Shown: positions 1-6,072 of the stretch, one piece after another
How positions within the stretch are numbered: the stretch's first letter is position 1
How the letters are laid out: the number at the start of each line of letters is the position of its first letter
Source: an uncultured Porphyromonas sp.
Lineage (GTDB): Bacteria > Bacteroidota > Bacteroidia > Bacteroidales > Porphyromonadaceae
Assembly (NCBI GenBank): GCA_902465775.1
Contig: CABQOJ010000058.1
Span: 1 to 7,295 of the forward strand
Reading direction: 5' to 3'
DNA length: 7,295 nt
Notes under the pieces: generated by a model
Told to the model about the DNA's origin: nothing
Databases searched by the model: none
Seen by the model: only the letters and a program-made list of their open reading frames with translations
Program-made: the position numbers and the translations under genes

Positions 1-1790
1 AGGAGCTGGCAGCTTTCCGCTCGTGGGGCAGTCCTACGCCAGGACACCCAGAGCTTTGTCGTAGCCGTATGATCGAGAACACGAGTGGTCCGCTGGGACA
101 GGGACACACCTACGCTGTGGGCGCTGCCATCGCGGCTAAGTTTCTCCAGCACCGTCTTGGTGACACGCTTATGCCACAGCGTATCTACGCATTTATCTCT
201 GACGGCGGTATCCAAGAGGAGATCAGTCAGGGTGCGGGACGCATCGCGGGCGACCTGGGGCTGGACAACCTGATCATGTACTACGACTGCAACGACATAC
301 AGCTCTCGACACGTGTTGAGGATATTACGGCTGAGGACGTTGCGGCTAAGTATGATGCGTGGGGCTGGAACGTCTTTGAGGTGCCAGGCAATGACTCTGC
401 GGCTCTGAGTCAGGTGTTACAAGACGCTATCGAGACTTCCGAAGAGACGGGCGCACCGACGCTTATCATTGGCTACACCAATATGGCTTACAAGGCGGTC
501 GACGAGGAGGGTAATCCGCTCGCAAACTTGATCGCAACACACGGACAGCCGATCTCTAAGGCGGGAGCTTCGTATGCTAAGACGATGGAGGCGCTGGGCG
601 CTGATTCGGACAATCCTTTTACCATATATAAAGATGTAGCAGCCTTCTATGCTGAGCGTCGTGAGGAGCTCATCGCCTACTGGGATGGTCAGTACAAGGT
701 CCAGGAGGAGTACAAGAAGGCGCACCCTGATCAGGCGAAGCTCTATGACCGTTGGTTTGCTGCAGAGCCTACCTACGATGTGGCTTGGCAGGAGATAGCT
801 CAGAAAGCTAATCAGGCAACGCGTGCCGCCTCGGCAACGGTGCTCGGTGAACTGGCTAAGCGGGTGGACAACCTGATCGTTGCTTCTGCCGATCTCTCGA
901 ACTCGGACAAGACGGACGGCTATCTCAAGGGCACGAAGGCTCTGGAGGCGGGAGACTTCTCGGGCAAGTTCCTCCAGGCGGGTGTCTCGGAGCTTACGAT
1001 GGCTGCGCTCTGCGTGGGTATCACCCTGCATGGCGGTATGCGTGCGGCGTGCGGTACCTTCTTTGTCTTCTCAGACTATATGAAGCCTGTCGTTCGTATG
1101 GCTGGGCTGATGGAGCAGCCGGTCATCTTCATCTGGTCGCACGACTCCTTTAGAGTTGGTGAGGACGGGCCTACGCACGAGCCGGTCGAGCAGGAGGCGC
1201 AGATACGTCTCCTCGAGCATCTGCACAATCACTCGGGTCGTCGTGCCCTACAGGTGCTACGCCCAGCCGACGTACATGAGGCTACGGTTGCCTGGCAGAT
1301 GGCTATGGAAAACCTCCACACGCCGACGGCTCTCATCCTCTCTCGCCAAAACATCCAAGACTTACCTAATCCCACTTATGAGCGTGCTTGCCAGTTGAAG
1401 CATGGCGCTTACGTGGTTTCTGATACGACTCCTGCTGGCGAGACGCCCGACCTGACGCTCATCGCCTCGGGTAGTGAGGTGAGCACCTTAGTACAAGCCG
1501 CTGAGCTACTTAAGGGCAAGGGGCACAAGCTGCGCATCGTCTCGGTACCGAGCGAAGGGCTCTTCTTCGATCAGCCAGCGACGTATCGTGAGAGCGTGAT
1601 CCCTGCTAAGGGCGCACGCTTCGGCCTAACTGCTGGTCTGCCCGTGACGCTCCTCCGCTTGGTCGGGGATATGGAGCATATCCACGGGTTGGAGAGCTTC
1701 GGCTTCTCCGCTCCTTACACGGTGCTGGACGAGAAGCTCGGCTTCACCGCTGAGGCGGTGGCACAGCGTATCGAGGAGCTCTGCCGATAG
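1..1790 (+). CDS. tkt: Transketolase, C-terminal ~595 residues (5' end outside window)
   Basis: Transketolase moves two-carbon units between ketose and aldose phosphates in the non-oxidative pentose phosphate pathway, using thiamine diphosphate and a divalent metal; it is cytoplasmic and normally a homodimer. The frame is open from the first full codon at position 3, and the text before the first ATG (69) is still transketolase (SPTPGHPE), so that ATG is internal. About 75 N-terminal residues are missing, judging from the usual ~670. Counting from position 3: GPLGQG at 29-34; the cofactor/metal motif as SDGG at 66-69 with its partner Asn near 97 (YDCND); THGQP near 180; the catalytic Glu of GVSE near 330 (codon 990-992); HDSFRVGEDGPTHEP near 380-394 in the pyrimidine-binding domain; then the C-terminal domain. 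SDG replaces the GDG of enterobacterial enzymes, which I recall as normal for Bacteroidetes. All key residues in view are intact. It heads a run of four tightly spaced genes. Confidence 0.97.
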   Translation, partial: ELAAFRSWGSPTPGHPELCRSRMIENTSGPLGQGHTYAVGAAIAAKFLQHRLGDTLMPQRIYAFISDGGIQEEISQGAGRIAGDLGLDNLIMYYDCNDIQLSTRVEDITAEDVAAKYDAWGWNVFEVPGNDSAALSQVLQDAIETSEETGAPTLIIGYTNMAYKAVDEEGNPLANLIATHGQPISKAGASYAKTMEALGADSDNPFTIYKDVAAFYAERREELIAYWDGQYKVQEEYKKAHPDQAKLYDRWFAAEPTYDVAWQEIAQKANQATRAASATVLGELAKRVDNLIVASADLSNSDKTDGYLKGTKALEAGDFSGKFLQAGVSELTMAALCVGITLHGGMRAACGTFFVFSDYMKPVVRMAGLMEQPVIFIWSHDSFRVGEDGPTHEPVEQEAQIRLLEHLHNHSGRRALQVLRPADVHEATVAWQMAMENLHTPTALILSRQNIQDLPNPTYERACQLKHGAYVVSDTTPAGETPDLTLIASGSEVSTLVQAAELLKGKGHKLRIVSVPSEGLFFDQPATYRESVIPAKGARFGLTAGLPVTLLRLVGDMEHIHGLESFGFSAPYTVLDEKLGFTAEAVAQRIEELCR

Positions 1791-1801
1791 GAAACAAAGC
1801 T

Positions 1802-2818
1802 ATGGGACTATTCTCACGCTTCAAGAAATCAAGCAAAAAGTCTCCTGACTCAACCGACCCGGTCGAGCAGGAGACGACCGATGCCACGCAAGAGGTAGCG
1901 GAGCAATCGACCGAGCCTAAGGCGGATACGCTCAAGGCGAACACGCTTAAGTTTGACGCGCTCCGTGCGCTCAAGATCGGCGAGGTGGACTTTGCGATAC
2001 GCGCTCTGCGCACTTCGCTGGAGGAGATTGACGATCCTGAGTGTCGCCTTTACCTAGCGCAGGCTTTGCAGCGCAAGCCCGATCTAGCTGGCTCGATGGC
2101 CGAGCTGACCACCATACTGGAGGCTTATCCGGACTATCCGATGGCTCTCTATGAGGCGACGAAGGTCTCGAATGGGCTGGATCAGCACAGCGAGACGATC
2201 GCCTACGCTGAGCGGGCCTTGGCGACCGAGCTGGAGAAGGCACAGCAAGCTGAGCTACACCGTATGAAAGCTCAAGCGCAGCTCGCTCTAGGTGAGTCTG
2301 AGCAAGCGCTCGCTACCATCGACCAAGCATTACAGCTGACCGACGAAGTGCCACTCTACTGGCTCATCAAGGTGAAAGCACTGATCGCTTTGGAGCGCTG
2401 GGAGGAAGCTTTGGCGGTTGCTCTGGAGACGGCCGAGAAGTTCCCCGAGGAGGAGCGAGCTTACCTTTACGAGGGTTTGATCACTTACCACGAGGGCGAC
2501 AAGGAGCGCGCTGAGCGTGCCTTCCGACAGGTTGTGGAGACGGATCCCTTCAACGTGGAGGGCTACATGCACCTGACGCATCTCGTAGAGGAGCTGCGTG
2601 GCAAGGAGGCGGCTGCCGATGAGATGGAGCAGGCTCTGGAGATGATTCCCCAGCCGACTCGTGCGCTCCTAGATTATGCCGCTCTACTATATAAGGAGTG
2701 CGACCGCACGGAGCCGTACGAGGGCGTGCAGCAGATGCTCGCAGAGCTTCCCGAGGATGCTGAGACGAAGACGGGCGAGGTCAACTTCGCTGGTCTATAC
2801 GCTGGAGGCTTTTACTAA
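1802..2818 (+). CDS. TPR-repeat protein, cytoplasmic, function unknown
   Basis: A 338-residue protein rich in Ala, Glu and Leu. Residues 1-50 are a basic start (MGLFSRFKKSSKK) followed by an acidic, Thr/Ser/Glu-rich and probably disordered linker. From about residue 50 to 315 it is helical with roughly 30-34 residue periodicity and typical tetratricopeptide signatures, for example LALGESEQALATIDQALQL (161-179), ALERWEEALAVALETAEKFP (196-215) and YHEGDKERAERAFRQVVETD (229-248). I estimate seven to eight repeats. There is no signal peptide or membrane segment, so it should be a cytoplasmic adaptor or scaffold. Tetratricopeptide repeats bind proteins or peptides and have no catalysis of their own. 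It ends in a short Gly/Tyr tail (NFAGLYAGGFY). The ATG lies 11 bp after the transketolase stop, the only sensible start, and the next gene begins 15 bp after its stop, so it is probably cotranscribed. The partner cannot be deduced from sequence. Confidence 0.85.
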   Translation: MGLFSRFKKSSKKSPDSTDPVEQETTDATQEVAEQSTEPKADTLKANTLKFDALRALKIGEVDFAIRALRTSLEEIDDPECRLYLAQALQRKPDLAGSMAELTTILEAYPDYPMALYEATKVSNGLDQHSETIAYAERALATELEKAQQAELHRMKAQAQLALGESEQALATIDQALQLTDEVPLYWLIKVKALIALERWEEALAVALETAEKFPEEERAYLYEGLITYHEGDKERAERAFRQVVETDPFNVEGYMHLTHLVEELRGKEAAADEMEQALEMIPQPTRALLDYAALLYKECDRTEPYEGVQQMLAELPEDAETKTGEVNFAGLYAGGFY

Positions 2819-2833
2819 AAGGGAAAAGCCTCG

Positions 2834-3532
2834 ATGTCAGCCAAGCAACGCAAGTGGTATGTCGTATGGGAGGGCTATCGCCCAGGCGTCTATGACAACT
2901 GGCAGGACTGCCAGCTACAGGTCGTAGGCTTCCAAGGAGCTAAGTTCAAGTCCTACCCAACTTCAGAGCAAGCGCAGGAAGCGTTCGAACTGGGCTACCA
3001 AGAGGGGCGCCAGCTGGGACAGCAGCATCGTGTCGCCAAGCCCGAGAGCAACCGACTGCAGGTACAGCACAGTGTGGAGCAAGCGCCTGACCAGTTGATC
3101 GGTGACAAGATAGCGCCTGCGGGTTTCATCAACCATTCGATCGCTGTCGATGGAGCCTGCTCGTCCAATCCGGGTGTGACGGAGTATCGTGGCGTCTACA
3201 CCTTTAGCCATGCGGAGCTCTTTCGGGCGGTCATCCCGTGGGGTACCAACAACATTGGCGAGTACCTAGCGATCGTTCACGCCTTGGCGCTGATGGAGCA
3301 GGGCAAGCTCCCGCCACTGCCCATCTACTCCGACAGCAAGGTGGCGCTCGGGTGGGTGGCTCAGGCTCGCTGTCGCACGCGCCTGGACTCGACCGACCCA
3401 CGTAGTGCTAAGACCTACGAATTGATCGTCCGAGCCACACATTGGTTGAAGACGCACACCTTTCGGGTGCCACTGTTGAAGTGGGACACAGTCGCTTGGG
3501 GCGAGATCCCCGCAGACTTCGGCCGTAAGTAG
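2834..3532 (+). CDS. Ribonuclease HI with N-terminal viroplasmin (Cauli_VI) domain
   Basis: A 232-residue enzyme predicted to cut the RNA strand of RNA-DNA hybrids (R-loops, primers) in the cytoplasm. Residues about 6-52 form a viroplasmin-like hybrid-binding domain: KWYVVWEGYRPGVYDNW, then FQGAKFKSYPTSEQAQEAF. A Gln-rich linker (about 55-98) leads to the RNase H fold at about 100-232. The four metal-binding acidic residues are visible: D106 in VDGA, E143 in NNIGEYLA, D167 in YSDSKVA and D228 in the C-terminal WGEIPADFGRK. This two-domain layout is known in eukaryotic RNase H1 and in many Bacteroidetes proteins. The segment KWDTVAW lacks a His in the loop where E. coli RNase HI has H124, but the tail motif is otherwise intact, so activity is expected. 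The start is the first ATG after the preceding stop, 15 bp away, and leads straight into the domain. The gene symbol is left blank because rnhA/rnhB usage for this subtype varies. Confidence 0.93.
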   Translation: MSAKQRKWYVVWEGYRPGVYDNWQDCQLQVVGFQGAKFKSYPTSEQAQEAFELGYQEGRQLGQQHRVAKPESNRLQVQHSVEQAPDQLIGDKIAPAGFINHSIAVDGACSSNPGVTEYRGVYTFSHAELFRAVIPWGTNNIGEYLAIVHALALMEQGKLPPLPIYSDSKVALGWVAQARCRTRLDSTDPRSAKTYELIVRATHWLKTHTFRVPLLKWDTVAWGEIPADFGRK

Positions 3533-3541
3533 CCGACACTT

Positions 3542-4705
3542 ATGTGCACGCCACTCTTCGTCTGCAACATCGGCCACGAGGTCGCACTGGAGGCTGGCGA
3601 CCCGCTCCACTACACCCCGCCACAGATCATTCGTCAGATGCGCTCCGCACTCTGGAGCCTTCCCCTCTGGGCAACGCCTTTGTGGCTTGAGGACGCAACG
3701 TGGTGGGTGCACCCCTTTGGCAAAAGCCTCTCGCCCTATCTCACTGACCGAGAGCTGAGCCATATAGCGAAAGATGGGGTAGGGGACGCTGAAATCACAC
3801 TCTGGGGACACGAGCGAGGCTTGGCGCACAGCCTGGCGAAGCTCTATGGACTAAGCGCTGGGGAGGCGTGTAGCGAACTTCCGCAGGAGCTGATGCCTAG
3901 CTGGACCAGAGCCGCAAGCGTACGTTTCTTTGAGAACTACAGTAGCGTGTCGTGGCGCAGTCGTGTCGCGATGATCTCTGAGATAGGCGCCTTGGCGGAG
4001 CTTTTGACCCACGGGCCCTGTCTCGTCAAGCTCCCCTTTAGCAGCTCGGGGAGAGGGCTCTGGCGCATCAACCAGTTGGACAACCAACTCGAAGAGACGC
4101 TTCGCAAGCTTTTGCAAAGGCACCGCACCCTCCTCGTCGAGCCTCTGCTCGACAAGCAGCAGGACTACGGTGCCGAGTACTATATAAATAAGGAGGGCGA
4201 GGTGCAGTTCGTCGGACTATGCGCCTTCGAGACGGACGACCAAGGGCGCTACCTCGAGAGCCTCTGCCAAGATCCCGAGGAGACGCTCCGACAACTCACA
4301 GACAGCCTCACCGATCCCGACGAACTGCACCAAGCTCTGGCGCAGCACCGTGCTTACCTCTCCCGTGAGGTAGCGCCCTACTACCAAGGTCCCGTTGGCA
4401 TCGACCTGCTCACCTACCGCCCCGACACACTCAGCCCCAGCCTCGCCCTGCACCCGTGGGTCGAGATCAACCTGCGCTATACGATGGGGCACTACGCTCT
4501 AGACCTCTACCGTGAGCGCATCCCTCAGGGAAGCCGCAACCAATATCGCTTCGGCATCCTCTCTGCACCACGTGCCAAAGCCCTCCTCGCCACCGCCACA
4601 GCCCCTACACTAGACGCTACAGGTCGCCTTCGCTCAGGCCTCCTCCCGCTCACCTCCGCCAACTTCGACACCGTCTCCCACCTCGCCTACCTCCGCACCC
4701 TCTGA
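3542..4705 (+). CDS. Uncharacterised ATP-grasp-like protein
   Basis: A 387-residue soluble protein. Residues 1-50 (FVCNIGHEVALEAGD, then YTPPQIIRQMRSALWSLPLW) resemble the start of a Bacteroidales family I recall as beginning with an NPE(H/N)D-AL motif; here that motif is altered to NIGHEVAL. The central and C-terminal parts have an ATP-grasp layout: a Lys-containing, Ser/Gly-rich nucleotide loop VKLPFSSSGRGL at 162-173, a hinge-like LLVEPLL with E200, E212 in AEYYI, GPVGIDLL at 283-290, and the metal-site-like WVEINLRYTMG at 306-316 (E308, N310, R312). ATP-grasp enzymes join a carboxylate to an amine or thiol through an acyl phosphate; the substrate here is unknown. No signal peptide or membrane helix is evident. 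The ATG at 3542 lies 9 bp after the RNase H stop, suggesting cotranscription and perhaps translational coupling. The family assignment comes from motifs only; the fold is likely, the reaction unknown. Confidence 0.8.
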   Translation: MCTPLFVCNIGHEVALEAGDPLHYTPPQIIRQMRSALWSLPLWATPLWLEDATWWVHPFGKSLSPYLTDRELSHIAKDGVGDAEITLWGHERGLAHSLAKLYGLSAGEACSELPQELMPSWTRAASVRFFENYSSVSWRSRVAMISEIGALAELLTHGPCLVKLPFSSSGRGLWRINQLDNQLEETLRKLLQRHRTLLVEPLLDKQQDYGAEYYINKEGEVQFVGLCAFETDDQGRYLESLCQDPEETLRQLTDSLTDPDELHQALAQHRAYLSREVAPYYQGPVGIDLLTYRPDTLSPSLALHPWVEINLRYTMGHYALDLYRERIPQGSRNQYRFGILSAPRAKALLATATAPTLDATGRLRSGLLPLTSANFDTVSHLAYLRTL

Positions 4706-4753
4706 CCTACTGCGCAGCTTGTAGCTCCTTGTCAACGCCTCCATAGAGAAGCC

Positions 4754-4772
4754 GTGGACTCACGAGTCCCAC
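4754..4772. repeat. Short inverted repeat downstream of the operon
   Basis: GGACTC-AC-GAGTCC is a perfect 6-bp inverted repeat (4756-4769), extended by GTG/CAC with one bulged C. There is no T-run after it on either strand, so it is not an intrinsic terminator by itself. It could stabilise the 3' end of the operon mRNA or be a protein site; nothing decides between these. Confidence 0.55.
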
Positions 4773-4825
4773 ACCAAAATATATAGTACTGCCACAGCGC
4801 AGCAAGTATAAGCACCACCACAAAA

Positions 4826-4869
4826 GGGGGGCTCAGTCGTATCTCCACGATTGAGCTCCCTATTTTTTT
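4826..4869 (+). terminator. Rho-independent terminator of the tkt-TPR-RNaseH-ATP-grasp operon
   Basis: The arms 4826-4839 (GGGGGGCTCAGTCG) and 4848-4861 (CGATTGAGCTCCCT) pair over about 13-14 bp. They include G-U wobbles, which pair in RNA when transcribed from the plus strand, and an 8-nt loop. A run of seven T follows at 4863-4869, as expected for an intrinsic terminator. The A-run before the stem is only four long, so minus-strand termination would be weaker. It lies about 120 bp after the last stop codon of the operon. Confidence 0.85.
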
Positions 4870-4994
4870 GTGCGCCAAGCACGATGCCTCTACCATCCAG
4901 ATCAGGTCAGGCCGATCAAGGATCCTAGCCCGCCACACCACTCACGCTCCCGACCGATCAAAAAAAACGGACTCTTGAGAGCGGATTACGCTCC

Positions 4995-5153
4995 CCACGG
5001 AGGAAATCCCCGATAGCTCACGAGAAAACGAAAATTCCCCACGGAGCCCCGAAATAAAACTTCGGAAGAACGAAATGAAACTTCGGAAGAATGAAATCAA
5101 AGTTCGGAAGAATGAAATCATAAGTCCCGAAGAATTTCTCCGCGCCTCCGTGG
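4995..5153. repeat. Perfect 9-bp inverted repeat enclosing the 21-bp array
   Basis: CCACGGAGG at 4995-5003 is the exact reverse complement of CCTCCGTGG at 5145-5153. Related pieces recur nearby: CCCCACGGAG at 4993-5002 and 5037-5046, and the phrase GGAAATCCCCGAT near 5002 matched by GGAATCCCCGAT near 5175. The arrangement could be a degenerate terminal-inverted-repeat element or part of an intergenic repeat family. It has no coding content and no clear target-site duplication. Confidence 0.55.
5048..5132. repeat. Four contiguous copies of a 21-22 bp repeat
   Basis: The copies are at 5048-5068, 5069-5089, 5090-5110 and 5111-5132. Each is a variant of AATGAAATCAAAGTTCGGAA plus a final G; the fourth is 22 bp and more diverged (AAGTCCCGAAG). 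Each of the first two contains CTTC-G-GAAG, a tiny inverted repeat. There are no spacers between units, so this is a minisatellite-like array, not CRISPR. Copy-number change by replication slippage is plausible. It sits between an operon terminator and the promoter of a small gene, so it may be only intergenic filler or may affect local structure. Confidence 0.9.
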
Positions 5154-5295
5154 AGAATGAAAAGTCTCCACAGAGGAATCCCCGATTTCCTCCGTTCGTG
5201 ACTGTGCGCTCCACCCGTCACACACCCCCGCCGCACGCTCCCACGGCGCACTTCCGCCTAATCTTCCCCGAATCTCCGAGACCTCTCTGTTTTCA

Positions 5296-5322
5296 TTGAT
5301 GTGCTTTTAGTTTGTACCTTTG
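5296..5322 (+). promoter_or_regulatory. Bacteroidetes-type promoter for the 74-residue gene
   Basis: TACCTTTG at 5315-5322 matches the Bacteroidetes -7 box TAnnTTTG. A TTG at 5296-5298 is a poorly spaced -33 candidate (16 bp instead of about 20), so the upstream half is weak. The -7 box ends 18 bp before the ATG, which implies a very short 5' leader. The box overlaps the palindrome CTTTGA-TG-TCAAAG, where a regulator could bind. The whole module recurs before the next gene. Confidence 0.6.
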
Positions 5323-5346
5323 ATGTCAAAGTATTGAGTTATGAAG
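5306..5346 (+). repeat. Promoter/leader/start module, copy 1
   Basis: This 41-bp stretch from TTTAGTTTGTACCTTTG through ATGAAG is nearly identical to 5691-5732. The shared parts are the -7 box, the CTTTG-N4-CAAAG palindrome, GAGTTATGAAG and the first two codons. Differences cluster in the palindrome centre and the eight or so bases after it, plus one single-base indel. The coding sequences that follow are not similar. Confidence 0.85.
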
Positions 5347-5565
5347 GATATCCCGTCAATAGTACTTGAAAAGGCGAAGCCCTTGCTAGATAGAGGTGGC
5401 TTCGTCAAATACCTTGGTCGCTCGAAAGATGGCGATATTTATTACGGAGCTATCGAGGGCTGTGACACTGGCTTCCCTGCTGTGTTTATCTTCGATGGTC
5501 ATTTCGTTAGAGAGGTTAATGGCTTTGAGGCGTTGGATATTTCACAGCCCTTTCTCGAAGATTGA
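5341..5565 (+). CDS. Small orphan protein, 74 residues, unknown function
   Basis: I do not recognise this protein. It reads as a compact, acidic, soluble alpha/beta domain: an N-terminal helix (SIVLEKAKPLLDRGGF), alternating strand-like segments with conserved-looking Gly and aromatics (VKYLGRSKDGDIYYGAIEG, GFPAVFIFDGHFVREV) and an acidic end. There is no signal peptide, membrane helix or Cys motif. The size and the Gly-aromatic pattern would suit an immunity-type or regulatory small protein, but this is a guess. The ATG at 5341 is supported by the promoter 18 bp upstream and by the start module shared with the next gene. Its last 24 bp overlap the 3' end of a broken minus-strand frame. It appears monocistronic: the next gene has its own promoter. 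Base composition is more AT-rich than the operon to the left, hinting at separate origin. Confidence 0.65.
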   Translation: MKDIPSIVLEKAKPLLDRGGFVKYLGRSKDGDIYYGAIEGCDTGFPAVFIFDGHFVREVNGFEALDISQPFLED

Positions 5566-5661
5566 TAAGAATTTCTCTAAGAACTTCTTTTCGTCCTCCT
5601 CTTCGTCCGTGAAGTCCGTTAGGTCAACGTCTCAGCCGTCTAGCTGTGCGGTGACTTTCAT
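5542..5661 (-). pseudogene. Possible remnant of a small acidic protein gene, one in-frame TGA
   Basis: Read on the minus strand, an ATG at 5661-5659 opens MKVTAQLDG, meets TGA at 5634-5632, and continues in the same frame as DVDLTDFTDEEEDEKKFLEK and then FLSIFEKGL to a stop at 5544-5542. The part after the TGA looks like a genuine acidic protein C-terminus: hydrophobic residues are regularly spaced among acidic and Lys residues. The opposite strand in this stretch gives a low-complexity Ser-rich frame. One substitution would restore a 39-residue frame, and codons upstream of the ATG (LGQVAHTI) are also open, back to a TAA. It converges on the 74-residue gene and overlaps it by 24 bp. It could be a decayed gene remnant, or chance; no homology was checked. 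Confidence 0.35.
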
Positions 5662-5676
5662 TATCGTGTGTGCCAC

Positions 5677-5707
5677 TTGGCCAAGGCGTATTTAGTTTGT
5701 ACCTTTG
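5677..5707 (+). promoter_or_regulatory. Bacteroidetes-type promoter for the 83-residue gene
   Basis: TACCTTTG at 5700-5707 is the -7 box and TTG at 5677-5679 the -33 element, 20 bp apart, a good match to the Bacteroidetes pattern. The box overlaps CCTTTG-GCCT-CAAAGG (5702-5717), a perfect 6-bp inverted repeat that could serve as an operator. The ATG follows 19 bp after the -7 box, so the leader would be only about a dozen bases. Confidence 0.65.
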
Positions 5708-5732
5708 GCCTCAAAGGCGTGGAGTTATGAAG
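5691..5732 (+). repeat. Promoter/leader/start module, copy 2
   Basis: This is the second copy of the module at 5306-5346, one base longer. The palindrome arms CTTTG and CAAAG are kept while the centre changes from ATGT to GCCT. Its arms are extended by C/G on the outside in this copy, whereas copy 1 has an inner A/T pair. Conservation of pairing with a changed centre is consistent with selection on the palindrome, though recent duplication would also explain the similarity. Confidence 0.85.
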
Positions 5733-5978
5733 AACAAAGACTATACTAATCTCAAGGATAAGACTATATTTGACTTCTGCTCGGATAGTAAGCTTCTAAA
5801 GGGAGGCTTTGGTCAAGCATTGGTAGATAAAGAAGAGTTTATCCGACTTATGAAAGAGAACCCTTCGTCAAATGCTGGAACGTTGCTCCAACTAGCCGTT
5901 GAGGTTTTGCATGACGATAAGCTCATAGAAGCAATTGAGAGAGACTTCTCAGATGTGACTATTCCTCGCTACGAATAA
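5727..5978 (+). CDS. Small orphan protein, 83 residues, unknown function
   Basis: I do not recognise this protein. It is predicted mostly helical and soluble: MKNKDYTNLKDKTIFDFC, a Gly-containing turn (LLKGGFGQ), then VDKEEFIRLMKENPSSNAGT and a long helix LLQLAVEVLHDDKLIEAIER, ending FSDVTIPRYE. It is acidic overall, with no signal peptide or membrane segment. The frame is open further upstream to 5670, but those residues run across the -7 promoter box and the leader, so the ATG at 5727 is preferred. It is immediately preceded by GGAGTT and has the same ATGAAG context as the neighbouring small gene. It appears to be transcribed alone. No terminator is clear after the stop. A helical small acidic protein could be an immunity, antitoxin or adaptor protein; none of these is shown by the sequence. 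Confidence 0.7.
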   Translation: MKNKDYTNLKDKTIFDFCSDSKLLKGGFGQALVDKEEFIRLMKENPSSNAGTLLQLAVEVLHDDKLIEAIERDFSDVTIPRYE

Positions 5979-6018
5979 ATCTATTATCCGCCTGAGGTGG
6001 GTCGCTGGGGCCTACTGC

Positions 6019-6048
6019 TTGCCAGCTGCTCGCTTATTTGTATCTTTG
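6019..6048 (+). promoter_or_regulatory. Bacteroidetes-type promoter for the 78-residue gene
   Basis: TTG at 6019-6021 and TATCTTTG at 6041-6048 are 19 bp apart and fit the -33/-7 pattern. The region TTATTTGTATCTTTGGA resembles the start of the two upstream modules, but the palindrome here is reduced to TTG-N5-CAA. The ATG lies 24 bp after the -7 box. Confidence 0.6.
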
Positions 6049-6072
6049 GAGTGCAATCAATCCAATTACCTT

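Larger units (their letters stand above)
4706..5295. other. Gene-free intergenic region with terminator and repeats
   Basis: No believable protein gene is visible on either strand. Apparent open frames here either cross the terminator or consist of translated tandem repeats (seven-residue periodic KVRKNEI on plus, FFRSFIS on minus), both signs of non-coding DNA. The region holds a 4754-4772 palindrome, the terminator, a unique stretch at 4870-4990, a 21-bp tandem repeat array, and related Cys/Gly-free GC-rich pieces of the form CCCCACGGAG and AATCCCCGAT. It separates the GC-rich housekeeping operon from the small orphan genes. Confidence 0.7.

Noticed and set aside
69..71. Start of transketolase at the first ATG
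   Set aside because: Upstream codons from position 3 still encode conserved transketolase sequence (SPTPGHPE), so this Met is internal.
417..1031. Minus-strand 204-codon frame inside the transketolase gene
   Set aside because: It is antisense to a clearly conserved coding sequence, and its Arg/Leu-rich composition is typical of a shadow frame.
4732..4941. Minus-strand 69-codon frame
   Set aside because: It spans the plus-strand terminator stem and U-tract and has no promoter.
4955..4990. Minus-strand terminator using the A-run at 4961-4968
   Set aside because: The only stem before the T-run on that strand is CTCT/AGAG with a 2-nt loop, too weak, and no minus-strand gene leads into it.
5048..5132. 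Possible CRISPR array
   Set aside because: The 21-22 bp units are directly adjacent with no unique spacers and no cas genes are in view.
4942..5299. Open frames on both strands across the 21-bp repeat
   Set aside because: The translations are seven-residue periodic products of the DNA repeat, with no promoter or start context.
5617..5630. GTTAGGT / CAAC as an integron attC core
   Set aside because: The two half-sites abut with no arms or spacing of an attC site, no second site flanks the small genes, and no integrase is present.
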